From positions 1-21,273 of the forward strand of contig JBNKIW010000043.1 in the NCBI GenBank assembly GCA_050290865.1: a stretch of DNA of 21,273 bases. Reading direction: 5' to 3'. Under the pieces are notes generated by a model. It did not search any database, was not told where the DNA came from, and was given only the letters and a program-made list of their open reading frames with translations. Below, piece by piece: positions 7,069 to 14,690 of this stretch (position 1 is its first letter; every line of letters begins with the position of its first letter). This stretch comes from JARRLC01 sp050290865 (GTDB taxonomy: Bacteria; Pseudomonadota; Alphaproteobacteria; Rhizobiales; Rhodomicrobiaceae). A program made the position numbers and the translations under genes.

Positions 7069-8490
7069 TCATGGGGAGACATTCGAGCGGAGAATGTGAA
7101 AGGTTGCGTCCACTCCTTTCGTATTCTTCACGAAGTCGACCCGGCCAATTAGAAGGCCCTTGTTCGCCCCCACAGGCAGGAAAGTACAAGCGCCGTTGAA
7201 GCTGTCCGCGCTCACACTGATGGCCTTCGCGGGAGATGGGCGTCTGTTGGCTGTGCGTGCGACCTTACCGTGGACGAGGTCCGCAAAACGGAAGACAACG
7301 CAGCCTTTGTAAGCTCCCTGAACGGGCGTGTCGCCAACCGCCGACACCGTGATGTAGTTGCGGCCTTCTTCGGAAAAGAGGTCTGAGGCCGAAAATTTCT
7401 CCAATTTCAGTTCCTCGGCGTCGTCCGGCGTGAGCACTGTTCCTGCATAGGACCAAGCGCCGGGCCTCGTAGCCTCGCATGGCCGCGTACACCTCAACAG
7501 GACGACGTGATGATACGCACCAAGCAGGCCCAGCAGCTTCGGCTTGAAGCAGACGAACGACATGTAAAGGGCGTCCGGCTTCGACAAGAGGCCCGGCTCG
7601 CTGAGCACAATGCAGCCTTTGAGCGCGGAGGCAAGCTGATGTACCTTGTTCACGCCTGCACCAGCAATGGGAGAACGCGTCCAACCCGCGGGGTCATCGT
7701 TGACGGTGTCGTAGGCGGCGGCGGTAAGCAGCTTCACCGGCTTCGCCTTGGCAAGCGCATAAGGCGTTTCCGCTTCCTTGTAGCCAATCCACCCATGCTC
7801 GAATTTGCGATCGCCGTTGATATTAAGATATTGATGCCAGACGAGTTTCCACCGCGTCCGCTTCGGAGCCTGCGCATCGTAAACAAGGGCTGAAACCTCG
7901 CTTTGCCAGCGTCCATTGGTGGGAGCCTTGCCGAGCGTAACTCCAATATCCGCGTTGATGACACCCGCGAGTTTCCAGCTTTTCCCCTGGTCGCCAGACG
8001 TTGCCAGATAGGTGCGGACACCGGCCGTCGTGAAAGCGCCGCCAGGCGTGCTTGAGGCAACACCGGATAGGGACATATGGAGCCGACCCGTGTCGTCACT
8101 GGCCACAGACGGATCGAATATGCCGTGATCAGGAGCACCGGCTATCGTGATTTCGCTCATCCCTGCGGTTACAGGTTTGGAGGCTGCGGGCGGACTGCTC
8201 TTATCTTTGGGCGGAGAGCCTGTTTGCTCAGCTCGCAAAAAGGGAAGGATTTTGTCCAATAGAGCATTTGCTTCATCGAACTTCCCAGCGTCGCCAAGTG
8301 CTTTGACCTTCTTCATGTCGGCCAAAATCCCCGATACATCCTTTCCTTCGTCAACCCTTTTTTTGAAAAGGACAACGGCTTCATTGGCTTTCGCCTTTAA
8401 TTGCAGAGGGGAGACATTTTGTGCACATGCGTCGTGACAAGTAACTATTAATAACAACGAGATTACAGATATACGCGTAATATTGCTCAT
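7069..8490 (-). CDS. Secreted sialidase-like beta-propeller protein
   Basis: This 473-residue protein begins with a signal peptide (MSNITRISVISLLLIVTC, cleavage likely after ACA at 21-23), so it should be exported. Residues 25-90 form a charged helical segment, followed by a Pro/Ser-rich linker and a C-terminal part of about 360 residues. An Asp-box (SGDQGKSW, 165-172) and repeated beta-strand patterns suggest a sialidase/BNR-type propeller. I cannot identify the full set of sialidase catalytic residues (arginine triad), so enzyme activity is unproven; a carbohydrate-binding role is possible. A longer frame to 8607 exists, but the start at 8490 places the signal peptide at the N-terminus. It is divergent from the padR-like gene across about 190 bases with an inverted repeat, so it may be under PadR control. 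Confidence 0.65.
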   Translation of the reverse strand: MSNITRISVISLLLIVTCHDACAQNVSPLQLKAKANEAVVLFKKRVDEGKDVSGILADMKKVKALGDAGKFDEANALLDKILPFLRAEQTGSPPKDKSSPPAASKPVTAGMSEITIAGAPDHGIFDPSVASDDTGRLHMSLSGVASSTPGGAFTTAGVRTYLATSGDQGKSWKLAGVINADIGVTLGKAPTNGRWQSEVSALVYDAQAPKRTRWKLVWHQYLNINGDRKFEHGWIGYKEAETPYALAKAKPVKLLTAAAYDTVNDDPAGWTRSPIAGAGVNKVHQLASALKGCIVLSEPGLLSKPDALYMSFVCFKPKLLGLLGAYHHVVLLRCTRPCEATRPGAWSYAGTVLTPDDAEELKLEKFSASDLFSEEGRNYITVSAVGDTPVQGAYKGCVVFRFADLVHGKVARTANRRPSPAKAISVSADSFNGACTFLPVGANKGLLIGRVDFVKNTKGVDATFHILRSNVSP

Positions 8491-8594
8491 TAATACTGAC
8501 ACATAGCGCCACCGCGGCAAATACAATATTGATATGTACTCAGATCGCCTCGGCTCAGAATTTTTCTGCATGTGCGCCAGCCCCATCAGCAGAT

Positions 8595-8645
8595 CACTAC
8601 TACGCAACGCGTAGGGTTTACGCTACTGCGCGATGCGTGGTAGTG
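8595..8645. promoter_or_regulatory. Imperfect inverted repeat, candidate PadR operator
   Basis: The arm at 8595-8611 (CACTACTACGCAACGCG) pairs with the complement of 8629-8645 (CGCGATGCGTGGTAGTG) at 15 of 17 positions, with a 17-base centre. It lies 38 bases before the padR-like start and about 105 bases upstream of the divergent sialidase-like start. PadR proteins are dimers that often repress their own operon from such symmetric sites, though this is not the classical ATGT-N8-ACAT motif. The regulatory role is inferred from position and symmetry. Confidence 0.5.
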
Positions 8646-8682
8646 TCAAGGCGCAAGAATCGCCGGAACAGCAATTGGAAGA

Positions 8683-9033
8683 ATGATGGCTGAAACCTGG
8701 ATTTCGCAGATGCGCAAGGGCTTTGTGGAATTTTGCGTTCTCACTGTCGTCCGAGGGGGCGCTGATTACGGCTATCTCATCTACAAAAAGTTGAATGAAA
8801 CCAACGCATTGGCATTCACGGAAAGCACAGTTTATCCTGCAATTAACCGATTGATGCGTGAAGGGCTGTTGTCGAGCTTCAAATCGGAAACCCGGTCGGG
8901 AGGCCCGCCCCGGAGATACTATGCTTTGGCGGAAGAGGGCAAATTGCGGCTTACCGAAATGGAAATCTACTGGGGGACCCTGAAACACGACATGGACGCT
9001 CTATTGACGGCGAAGGATCAGGGCAAATCATGA
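8683..9033 (+). CDS. PadR-family transcriptional regulator
   Basis: The 116-residue protein matches PadR winged-helix repressors. Its N-terminal helix leads into FCVLTVVRGGADYGYLIYKKL, then the recognition region ESTVYPAINRLMREGLL, and the wing with GPPRRYYALAEEGKLRL. A short C-terminal helix suits the small PadR subfamily that dimerises through it. Two adjacent ATG codons (8683 and 8686) are possible starts; GGAAGA lies just upstream and is nearly too close to both. The stop overlaps the next gene by four bases (ATGA), showing translational coupling to the HAAS-like membrane protein. This PadR-membrane pair is a common signalling module. Its targets likely include its own operon and perhaps the divergent secreted-protein gene. 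Confidence 0.9.
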   Translation: MMAETWISQMRKGFVEFCVLTVVRGGADYGYLIYKKLNETNALAFTESTVYPAINRLMREGLLSSFKSETRSGGPPRRYYALAEEGKLRLTEMEIYWGTLKHDMDALLTAKDQGKS

Positions 9034-9560
9034 GTGCGCTCGAAAAGACTATATCCGGCAATATCGAAATATACCTGCGCGATGTTCGCGTCATCCTGGA
9101 AAACAATGGGGTCGAAAAAGAGGAAATCATTGATCTTCTGGATAATTTGCGCTGTCACGCGCTGGAAACCGCTTCTCGTCATATGGAGAGCATGAGCCTT
9201 GAAGACGCCGTAAACCGTACCGTCGCTTCCCTTGACGCCCCGGAAACATACGGGTCCTATACATCGCAATCGCCACATCCTGAAAAAAAGACGGTAGAAG
9301 ATCACTCCAACTGGTTGGGAAGAATGAGTGCGCTTACGATGGTCTTGACGCTTCTGCTGGCGATTATCCTTTCTCACCAGAAACTGTTCGATACCCCCCA
9401 TTCGGGTTTGGTTTTTGTACTCGGTGAAATGCTTGCTTTGGGCACGGGTATTGCAACCTGGCCGAATGTCTGGGCCAAGGTGGGCGCGTTGTGTTCGGCT
9501 TTTCTGCTGATGTTTCTCATAACGGTGTTCTTGTGGGTGACGTTTTCAAAGACAGTGTGA
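9030..9560 (+). CDS. HAAS/DUF1700-like membrane protein partner of PadR
   Basis: This is a 176-residue protein. Residues 1-75 are a helical soluble domain (YLRDVRVIL, EEIIDLLDNLRCHALE, LEDAVNRTVASLDAPETYG) of the type found in HAAS/DUF1700 proteins encoded beside PadR regulators. Residues about 98-175 hold three hydrophobic segments, consistent with an inner-membrane protein. The gene begins inside the PadR stop codon (ATGA overlap), so the two are translated together. In such pairs the membrane protein is thought to antagonise or tune the repressor; that is known only for some members and is inferred here. No other conserved domain is visible. Confidence 0.65.
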   Translation: MSALEKTISGNIEIYLRDVRVILENNGVEKEEIIDLLDNLRCHALETASRHMESMSLEDAVNRTVASLDAPETYGSYTSQSPHPEKKTVEDHSNWLGRMSALTMVLTLLLAIILSHQKLFDTPHSGLVFVLGEMLALGTGIATWPNVWAKVGALCSAFLLMFLITVFLWVTFSKTV

Positions 9561-9853
9561 GTTCACATGTGAGGACCGCCGGGGCCGCAGCCAATCCGAG
9601 TCGGTCACAGCCTCCTGGCTTCGGTTCTCACTTGGCAGAGAGCTCACATGGATGGGGGCGGCACTCTGGCTGAGTTCCCGGGGGTGCTGGCATGCTCCAA
9701 TTCCTGCCTCTCGCCTCGTGTTGAAGACGGGGGCGCTGTACCCCTGACAACGACCATTTGAGGATGGGGCTCCGCGAGCCCTTCGCTTGGCGAATCCCTC
9801 TGCGCCACTCAGCGCCAGAATGAGCATGGTCAATCACTCGGTGCCAGTAGCCG
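9561..9853. other. Intergenic stretch, no gene recognised
   Basis: Open frames here on the minus strand show no family features. A perfect ten-base palindrome TCACATGTGA lies at 9563-9572, directly after the HAAS-like stop codon. I see no terminator with a T-tract. The stretch separates the PadR module from the oppositely oriented toxin-antitoxin remnant and may be a rearrangement junction. Confidence 0.4.
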
Positions 9854-10352
9854 CTACATCCGTTCCACGGCCGCTGCGGCGGATGACGTGAGGAGGAAAA
9901 GCCGGTCAGGATGCGGCGGAAATTGGCGAAAGCCGAACCCCTCATAGAAAGTGACCGCCCGCGCGTCCTTGGCCTCGACAACGATGGCGAACACCGCCAG
10001 CGATTTGCTGGCGCTCAAGATGCGGCGGACGATGTCAGCTAAGAGTAACTCGCCGATGCCTTGTCTCCGGACGCGCAGATCCCGCGCCAGGCGGCCAACG
10101 AGCGCTGCCGGGACGATATCGTATCGCGGAAGTTTGCGTCCGATTTCTTCGGGAAGATCGGTCAGGCTGAGGGTGAAACTGCTCAGGCTGTACAATGCCG
10201 CGCGCATCGTCTACCGCGACGAACACCCTTGCAACGTTGCGGCGGTCGTCCTGGCCCGCCCGCCGGTGGAACCAATCGTCAAGATCGGGTTGCCCACAGG
10301 TGAAAGCCGCCCGGTCGTGGTGATTGCCGAGCGGCTCGATGGCGAGCCCCAT
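9854..10352 (-). pseudogene. GNAT toxin (TacT-type acetyltransferase), frameshifted
   Basis: Two overlapping minus-strand frames together make one GNAT toxin. The first (from ATG 10352) reads EPLGNHHDRAAFTCGQPDLD and DDWFHRRA up to VFVAVDDARGI. The second, in another frame, continues YSLSSFTLSLTDLP and carries the acetyl-CoA loop RRQGIGELLL and the conserved Tyr in AVTFYEGFGF. The switch falls near 10190-10200. The total span of 499 bases is one more than a multiple of three; the intact protein would be about 165 residues, normal for TacT-type toxins that acetylate charged tRNAs. The start lies four bases beyond the antitoxin stop, so this was a type II toxin-antitoxin operon. As sequenced the toxin is disrupted, unless a sequencing error or programmed frameshift is involved. 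Confidence 0.8.
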
Positions 10353-10356
10353 GCGC

Positions 10357-10647
10357 TCACCCCACGAGATCGCGGTGGCGGCGAAGAGCGGCGATCAGCT
10401 TGTCCGCCGGTTCGGGTGGATCGAGCACCGCTTGGCGGAAGGCTTCCCGGTCAGCTCCGGCCAGTTCCATGCGTTCGTGTTCCTCCAGGATGCGGCGCGC
10501 ACCCTCATATGCGAGATCGCCCGCCGTAAGACCGCTGACCGCCATGGCTCGCTGGATCAGTTCCTTGACCGAAGCGGCGACGCGCAGTTCGATGCGTTCC
10601 TTCTTGCGTTCGCGGGACGCCTTTTCCTTTTGCGTGGTGGCGGACAT
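10357..10647 (-). CDS. DUF1778 (TacA-type) antitoxin
   Basis: The 96-residue protein begins MSATTQKEKASRERKKERIE, followed by LRVAASVKELIQRAMAVSGL, the ribbon-helix-helix DNA-binding fold of DUF1778 antitoxins. The C-terminal half (EEHERMELAGADREAFRQAV and DPPEPADKLIAALRRH) is the segment that wraps and neutralises the GNAT toxin in this family. Start 10647 was chosen because AAGGAG lies six bases before it; frames further upstream run through LysR coding sequence. It is followed directly by the frameshifted GNAT gene, so the antitoxin has outlived its toxin here. It probably represses its own promoter at 10669-10698. Confidence 0.88.
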   Translation of the reverse strand: MSATTQKEKASRERKKERIELRVAASVKELIQRAMAVSGLTAGDLAYEGARRILEEHERMELAGADREAFRQAVLDPPEPADKLIAALRRHRDLVG

Positions 10648-10668
10648 GAACTTCTCCTTCATGGAAGA

Positions 10669-10698
10669 AATGTACGGTAAAATGCCGTGCTTTGTCAG
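10669..10698 (-). promoter_or_regulatory. Candidate promoter and operator of the antitoxin gene
   Basis: On the minus strand CTGACA (10698-10693) and TACATT (10674-10669) could serve as -35 and -10 boxes with an 18-base spacer. An inverted repeat with arms ACGG and CCGT (10674-10688) lies in the spacer, a usual position for autorepression by ribbon-helix-helix antitoxins. The -35 box overlaps the last codons of the upstream LysR gene. The call is from sequence pattern only. Confidence 0.4.
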
Positions 10699-11624
10699 TT
10701 TGAGCTGTCTGGCGGCGTTTCGGCTGGTGTATGGATCGCGGCCAACGACTTCAGGCCAGTTCCGGTGTGATCGAGAAAAGCGCGTGTCCGGGCAGGCAGG
10801 TAATTGTTGCCTGGCACGATGAGGTGCACAGGGAACGGCGCCGGTTCGGTGCCCGGGAAAAGCCGCACGAGGCGCCCCGCCTCCAAGTCGGCAGTCACCT
10901 GATAGGACAGGGCACGCGTGATGCCCATCCCCTCCTTTGCCGCCAGCAGCGCGGCATCGACGTGACTGACGATCAGGCGAGGCGTCAACCGCACGACCCG
11001 GTCGCGCCCCGCCTCGGTCAGACGCCATTCGAGTGGTCTGGGCCGGGCTGCGACGAAAATCGTATCGTGCCCGGCTAATGCGCTCACCGTAACAGGGGTT
11101 CCTCGCTCGGCAATGTAGCCGGGGGACGCCAACAAAAACCGTCTCACCTCACCGACGCGTCGCGCCACCAGACTTGAATCCGAAAGCGGTCCGATGCGCA
11201 CCGCGACATCCACTTCCTCTTCGATCAGGTCGACATTGCTGTCCGAAAACAGCACGTCGATCGTGATTTCCGGATAGGCGCGAGAAAAACTGACGATGAG
11301 CGGCATGACGTGACGCTGGCCAAACAGTACGGGCGCGGTAATTCGCAAACGGCCACGGAGCGGTTCGTCGGCACCGGCCGTACGCATCACCTCGCCATAG
11401 TCGGCAAGCAGACGGCGGGCATGTTCCGTCAGATGCCTCCCCGCGTCGGTTGGAGCAAGGCGCCGTGTCGTTCGTTCGATCAGCCGGACACCGAGCCGGT
11501 CTTCCAGCGTGGCGAGGGCACGCGTCACCGCCGGCGGCGAACGCCGCAATCTCCGCGCTGCTTCGACCAGGCTGCCTGCTTCGACAATCGCGACAAACAC
11601 CGCAAGTTCGTCCAGCCGGTCCAT
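10695..11624 (-). CDS. LysR-family transcriptional regulator
   Basis: The protein is about 309 residues, the standard LysR length. Residues 1-60 hold the winged helix-turn-helix (FVAIVEAGSLVEAARRLRRS, then PPAVTRALATLEDRLGVRL). The remainder is the periplasmic-binding-like co-inducer domain, beginning GRLRITAPVLFG and including EEEVDVAVRIGPL. ATG 11624 is preferred over GTG 11627 because GGAA sits five bases before it. It is transcribed away from the GST gene over a 111-base AT-rich gap, the classic layout in which LysR controls its divergent neighbour. This CrgA/DsdC-like subgroup often regulates redox or detoxification genes, which fits the GST and flavoprotein pair. The inducer is unknown. 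Confidence 0.92.
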   Translation of the reverse strand: MDRLDELAVFVAIVEAGSLVEAARRLRRSPPAVTRALATLEDRLGVRLIERTTRRLAPTDAGRHLTEHARRLLADYGEVMRTAGADEPLRGRLRITAPVLFGQRHVMPLIVSFSRAYPEITIDVLFSDSNVDLIEEEVDVAVRIGPLSDSSLVARRVGEVRRFLLASPGYIAERGTPVTVSALAGHDTIFVAARPRPLEWRLTEAGRDRVVRLTPRLIVSHVDAALLAAKEGMGITRALSYQVTADLEAGRLVRLFPGTEPAPFPVHLIVPGNNYLPARTRAFLDHTGTGLKSLAAIHTPAETPPDSSN

Positions 11625-11635
11625 CACTATTCCGA

Positions 11636-11676
11636 TTTACGCAATAACATTTTTCAATATTAGATAATTATTCCAC
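11636..11676. promoter_or_regulatory. AT-rich LysR/GST divergent control region
   Basis: Between the divergent LysR and GST starts lies a strongly AT-rich island with symmetric ends: AATAA at 11643-11647 and TTATT at 11668-11672, with AATATT between. LysR proteins bind AT-rich dyads in such gaps. I cannot fix one T-N11-A box or define -35 and -10 elements with confidence. Confidence 0.35.
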
Positions 11677-11735
11677 CCCATGGCAAGGGTTAGCCTGTCT
11701 GTGGCCCGCCGCCCCCCACAAACGAAAGGGACTCT

Positions 11736-12353
11736 ATGCCAGACTCCGTGATCACCCTTTATGGGATGCCCCTGTCGGGTCATTGTCACCGCGTTGAACT
11801 TCTGCTGCGCATGCTGGATCTGCCGTTTCACTACGAGGGCATTTCGCCGGACAGCCGCGCCTCTCCAGCTTTCCTTGCGCTTAACCCGCTGGGGCAGATC
11901 CCGGTGCTGACAGATGGCGATCTCGTCCTGCCTGATTCCAACGCCATCCTCGTCTATCTTGCCACATGCTATGACGCCGCTCGCGTGTGGTATCCCGCCG
12001 CCCCCATTATCGCCGCCCGCGTCCAAAAGTGGCTGTCCGTGGCAGCTGGCGAAATTCGGTTCGGCCCGGCGATGGCGAGAGTCATCTGCGTCTTTTCACG
12101 CCCCGGAGACCTTGCCGCCGCCCAAGGTATCGCCGCGCGCATATTGACCTTCATGGAAGCGCATCTGGCGGATCGCGCCTTCCTCGCGCATGATACCGCG
12201 ACTATCGCCGACCTGGCTTGCTATTCCTACATCGCACATGCACCAGAAGGCGGTGTCCCGTTGGAACCCTACCCGTACATCCGCACATGGCTGGCGCGCG
12301 TTGAGGCTTTGCCCGATTTCACGCCCATGCCGCGCTCGGCCTTACCAAACTGA
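11736..12353 (+). CDS. Glutathione S-transferase family protein
   Basis: The 205-residue protein has the two GST domains. The N-terminal thioredoxin fold shows ITLYGMPLSGHCHRVELLLR, then NPLGQIPVL with the cis-proline, and LPDSNAILVYLA, where the DS pair contacts glutathione. The C-terminal helical domain contains AFLAHDTATIADLACYSYIA, the conserved N-capping and Asp motif. It should be cytosolic and conjugate glutathione to electrophiles, though many such proteins have other thiol-transfer roles. It starts 111 bases from the divergent LysR gene and is followed 11 bases later by a flavoprotein-like gene, so the pair is likely one LysR-controlled transcript. Confidence 0.9.
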   Translation: MPDSVITLYGMPLSGHCHRVELLLRMLDLPFHYEGISPDSRASPAFLALNPLGQIPVLTDGDLVLPDSNAILVYLATCYDAARVWYPAAPIIAARVQKWLSVAAGEIRFGPAMARVICVFSRPGDLAAAQGIAARILTFMEAHLADRAFLAHDTATIADLACYSYIAHAPEGGVPLEPYPYIRTWLARVEALPDFTPMPRSALPN

Positions 12354-12364
12354 CGTGGGCAACA

Positions 12365-13273
12365 ATGGATACCGTAACTCCATTTCACGGCGGCGAGCGC
12401 GAGGCACAGCGGCTTGCCGGTTTCCAGATCGACCGCGCCCCGATCCGGGATCACCTGTCGGAGCAGCACCGCGCTTTCTTCGCCGCACAACCGTTCCTGC
12501 TGGTTGCGGGCATGGCGGCGGATGGTGCGCTGGCGGCAACCGTATTGACGGGAGCTCCCGGCTTCGTTTCCAGTCCGGACCCATCTACATTGCGCGTCGA
12601 AGCGGTGCCGGATGCCCGCGATCCTTTAAGCGCTTTGGTGACGCCGGGCACGCCGATAGGTGTGCTTGGCATCGACTTCGCCAGCCGGCGGCGTAACCGC
12701 GCCAACGGATGCATCACCACCGTTACCGATGCGGGCTTCACGTTCGCCGTGGAGCAAAGCTTTGGCAATTGCATGAGATATATTCGGGTGCGTCACATGA
12801 TGGCCGCGACACAGAGAGCTGCCGCACTCCGAGGCAATGTCGGATGGCTGACCGGACTGGACAAGGAAGCGCGCGCGTTCATTCAGTCTGCAGACACCTT
12901 TTTCGTGGCTTCGTCCTCTGGTCCCGCCGGCATTTCCCATGGCGGCGTTGATATTTCCCATCGCGGCGGTCTTTCCGGATTCGTTAGTATTGACGGCAAC
13001 CGCCTGCACATCCCGGATTTCGCCGGCAACCGTTATTTCAACACTCTCGGCAACTTCCTGTGCCATCCGGAGGCGGCGCTGCTGTTCCTTGATTTTGCAA
13101 CTGGCGATCTGCTGCATGTCGCGGGCGCGATCGTGGTGAACTGGATACCCGGCGCCGGGGCCGAGCGAAGCTGGGATGTCGAGATCCGATCCGCATGGCG
13201 CTGGCGAGGCGCCGTGCCTTATCGCTGGCAGTTGCACGAAGAGGCGCAGAGGACGCGGACAAGCGTTTCGTGA
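12365..13273 (+). CDS. Pyridoxamine 5'-phosphate oxidase-like FMN-binding protein
   Basis: The 302-residue protein belongs to the large PNPOx-like split-barrel group. Features seen include FFAAQPFLLVAGMAADGALA near the N-terminus, SFGNCMRYIRVR in the middle, and FFVASSSGPAGISHGGVDIS followed by DFAGNRYFNTLGNFLCHPEA, which resembles the paired flavin-binding barrel regions. The likely role is a flavin-dependent oxidoreductase or FMN-binding protein; the substrate is unknown. Placement 11 bases after the GST gene and under a divergent LysR suggests a shared stress or detoxification function. Its 3' end faces the converging old yellow enzyme gene. Confidence 0.78.
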   Translation: MDTVTPFHGGEREAQRLAGFQIDRAPIRDHLSEQHRAFFAAQPFLLVAGMAADGALAATVLTGAPGFVSSPDPSTLRVEAVPDARDPLSALVTPGTPIGVLGIDFASRRRNRANGCITTVTDAGFTFAVEQSFGNCMRYIRVRHMMAATQRAAALRGNVGWLTGLDKEARAFIQSADTFFVASSSGPAGISHGGVDISHRGGLSGFVSIDGNRLHIPDFAGNRYFNTLGNFLCHPEAALLFLDFATGDLLHVAGAIVVNWIPGAGAERSWDVEIRSAWRWRGAVPYRWQLHEEAQRTRTSVS

Positions 13274-13432
13274 AGCAACGTCGCGGCAGGACGCAAGGAG
13301 GCAGTTGCCGGGGACGCGATCGCAGGCCTCTGTTATTCGAGCAGGCGCGACTTCTCGGCGCCGAGTGTGCCTTTCAAGATCTCAAGAACGACGCAGCCAC
13401 GAAGCCAGCCCGTTGCCACCACGCCGGTGATG

Positions 13433-14485
13433 TCACCCGAGAGCCGGATAATCTGTGTAGCCCGTCTCGCCGCCAGCATAGAACGTCGCCGTATCCCACT
13501 CGTTGAGCGGCGCATTTTCGCGCAGGCGGCGAACGAGGTCCGGATTGGCGATGTAGGTCTTGCCGAATGCCACCGCATCGGCATCTCCAGCGGCAATCAC
13601 GGCTTCGGCCTGCTCCTTGGTGAAATTCTCGTTGACGATATAGACGCCGCCGAACGCCCGTTTGAGGCGAGGGCCGATGCTGTCCTCCGCCCGGTATTCG
13701 CGCGCACAGATGAAGGCGATCCGCCGCTTGCCGAGTTCCGTGGCGACGTAAGTGAAGGTTGTGGCGAGATCGCTGCCGCCCATCGAATGGACGTCGCCTC
13801 GTGGCGCCAGATGCATACCAACGCGATCCGCCCCCCACACCGAGATGACGGCGTCGGTGACTTCCAGCATCAAACGGGCGCGGTTTTCGATGGAGCCGCC
13901 ATAGGCGTCGGTGCGCTGGTTCGAGACGTCTTGCAGGAATTGATCGAGCAGGTAGCCGTTGGCGCCGTGGATTTCGACGCCGTCGAATCCTGCTGCCTGG
14001 GCGTTCTCCGCGCCGCGCTGGTAGGCCTCGATGATGCCGGGGATTTCACTGGTCTCAAGGGCGCGCGGTACCGGATAAGGCTGCTTGGGCCGCACGAGGG
14101 CGACATGTCCCTCAGCCGCGATGGCGCTCGGCGCGACCGGCTGTGCACCACCGAGAAAGAGAGGATGCGAAATCCGCCCGACATGCCAAAGCTGAAGGAA
14201 AATACGACCGCCCTGGTCGTGCACGGCGTGCGTCACCGGTTTCCAGCCCTCGACCTGCTCGCCGGACCAGATGCCAGGCGTATCCGCATAGCCGACCCCC
14301 ATCGGCATGACCGACGTCGCCTCGCTCAGGATGAGACCGGCACTGGCGCGCTGGGCGTAATAGGTTGCCATCAGCGCGTTGGGTACGCGGGACTCGCCTG
14401 CGCGGCGGCGCGTCAGCGGCGCCATGACGATGCGGTTCGGCAGGCGCAGGGCGCCGGCGATGAGGGGCTCGAAGAGAATGCTCAT
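13433..14485 (-). CDS. Old yellow enzyme-family alkene reductase (NemA-like)
   Basis: The 350-residue protein is a TIM-barrel FMN oxidoreductase that reduces activated C=C bonds using NAD(P)H. Visible motifs are FEPLIAGALRLPNRIVMAPL at the start, QLWHVGRISHP, the substrate-binding EIHGANGYLLDQFL with the His-x-x-Asn pair, NQRTDAYGGSIENRARL, and the FMN-phosphate region DADAVAFGKTYIANPDLV near the end. Length and both ends look complete. Relatives are NemA-like ene-reductases that act on enones, maleimides or nitro compounds. It lies tail to tail with the GST and flavoprotein pair. No regulator is adjacent on its own side. The family is certain; the substrate is not. Confidence 0.93.
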   Translation of the reverse strand: MSILFEPLIAGALRLPNRIVMAPLTRRRAGESRVPNALMATYYAQRASAGLILSEATSVMPMGVGYADTPGIWSGEQVEGWKPVTHAVHDQGGRIFLQLWHVGRISHPLFLGGAQPVAPSAIAAEGHVALVRPKQPYPVPRALETSEIPGIIEAYQRGAENAQAAGFDGVEIHGANGYLLDQFLQDVSNQRTDAYGGSIENRARLMLEVTDAVISVWGADRVGMHLAPRGDVHSMGGSDLATTFTYVATELGKRRIAFICAREYRAEDSIGPRLKRAFGGVYIVNENFTKEQAEAVIAAGDADAVAFGKTYIANPDLVRRLRENAPLNEWDTATFYAGGETGYTDYPALG

Positions 14486-14690
14486 GATCCTGTCTGGTGG
14501 TCCTGTTCAGCGAGAAACGGCAATTTGGTGATTGTGGATGCGCATCCAGCCGGGCGCAACGCGGTGAAGATGACCTCGATAAGCCACCGCCTGCGAAAGT
14601 GTCCATCCGAGAATGCCTGGCCATCGCCGTGGCCGTTCGGCATCCCCCGGAAATGGTGCAACGCGGCCTTGGATCGCCCGCCAGTGCCGC
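14486..14690. other. Intergenic stretch upstream of the old yellow enzyme
   Basis: This gap separates the old yellow enzyme start from the 3' end of the DUF1186 gene on the same strand. Open frames cross it but show no recognisable family. It presumably holds the old yellow enzyme promoter, though I could not pick out clear boxes. Confidence 0.35.
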
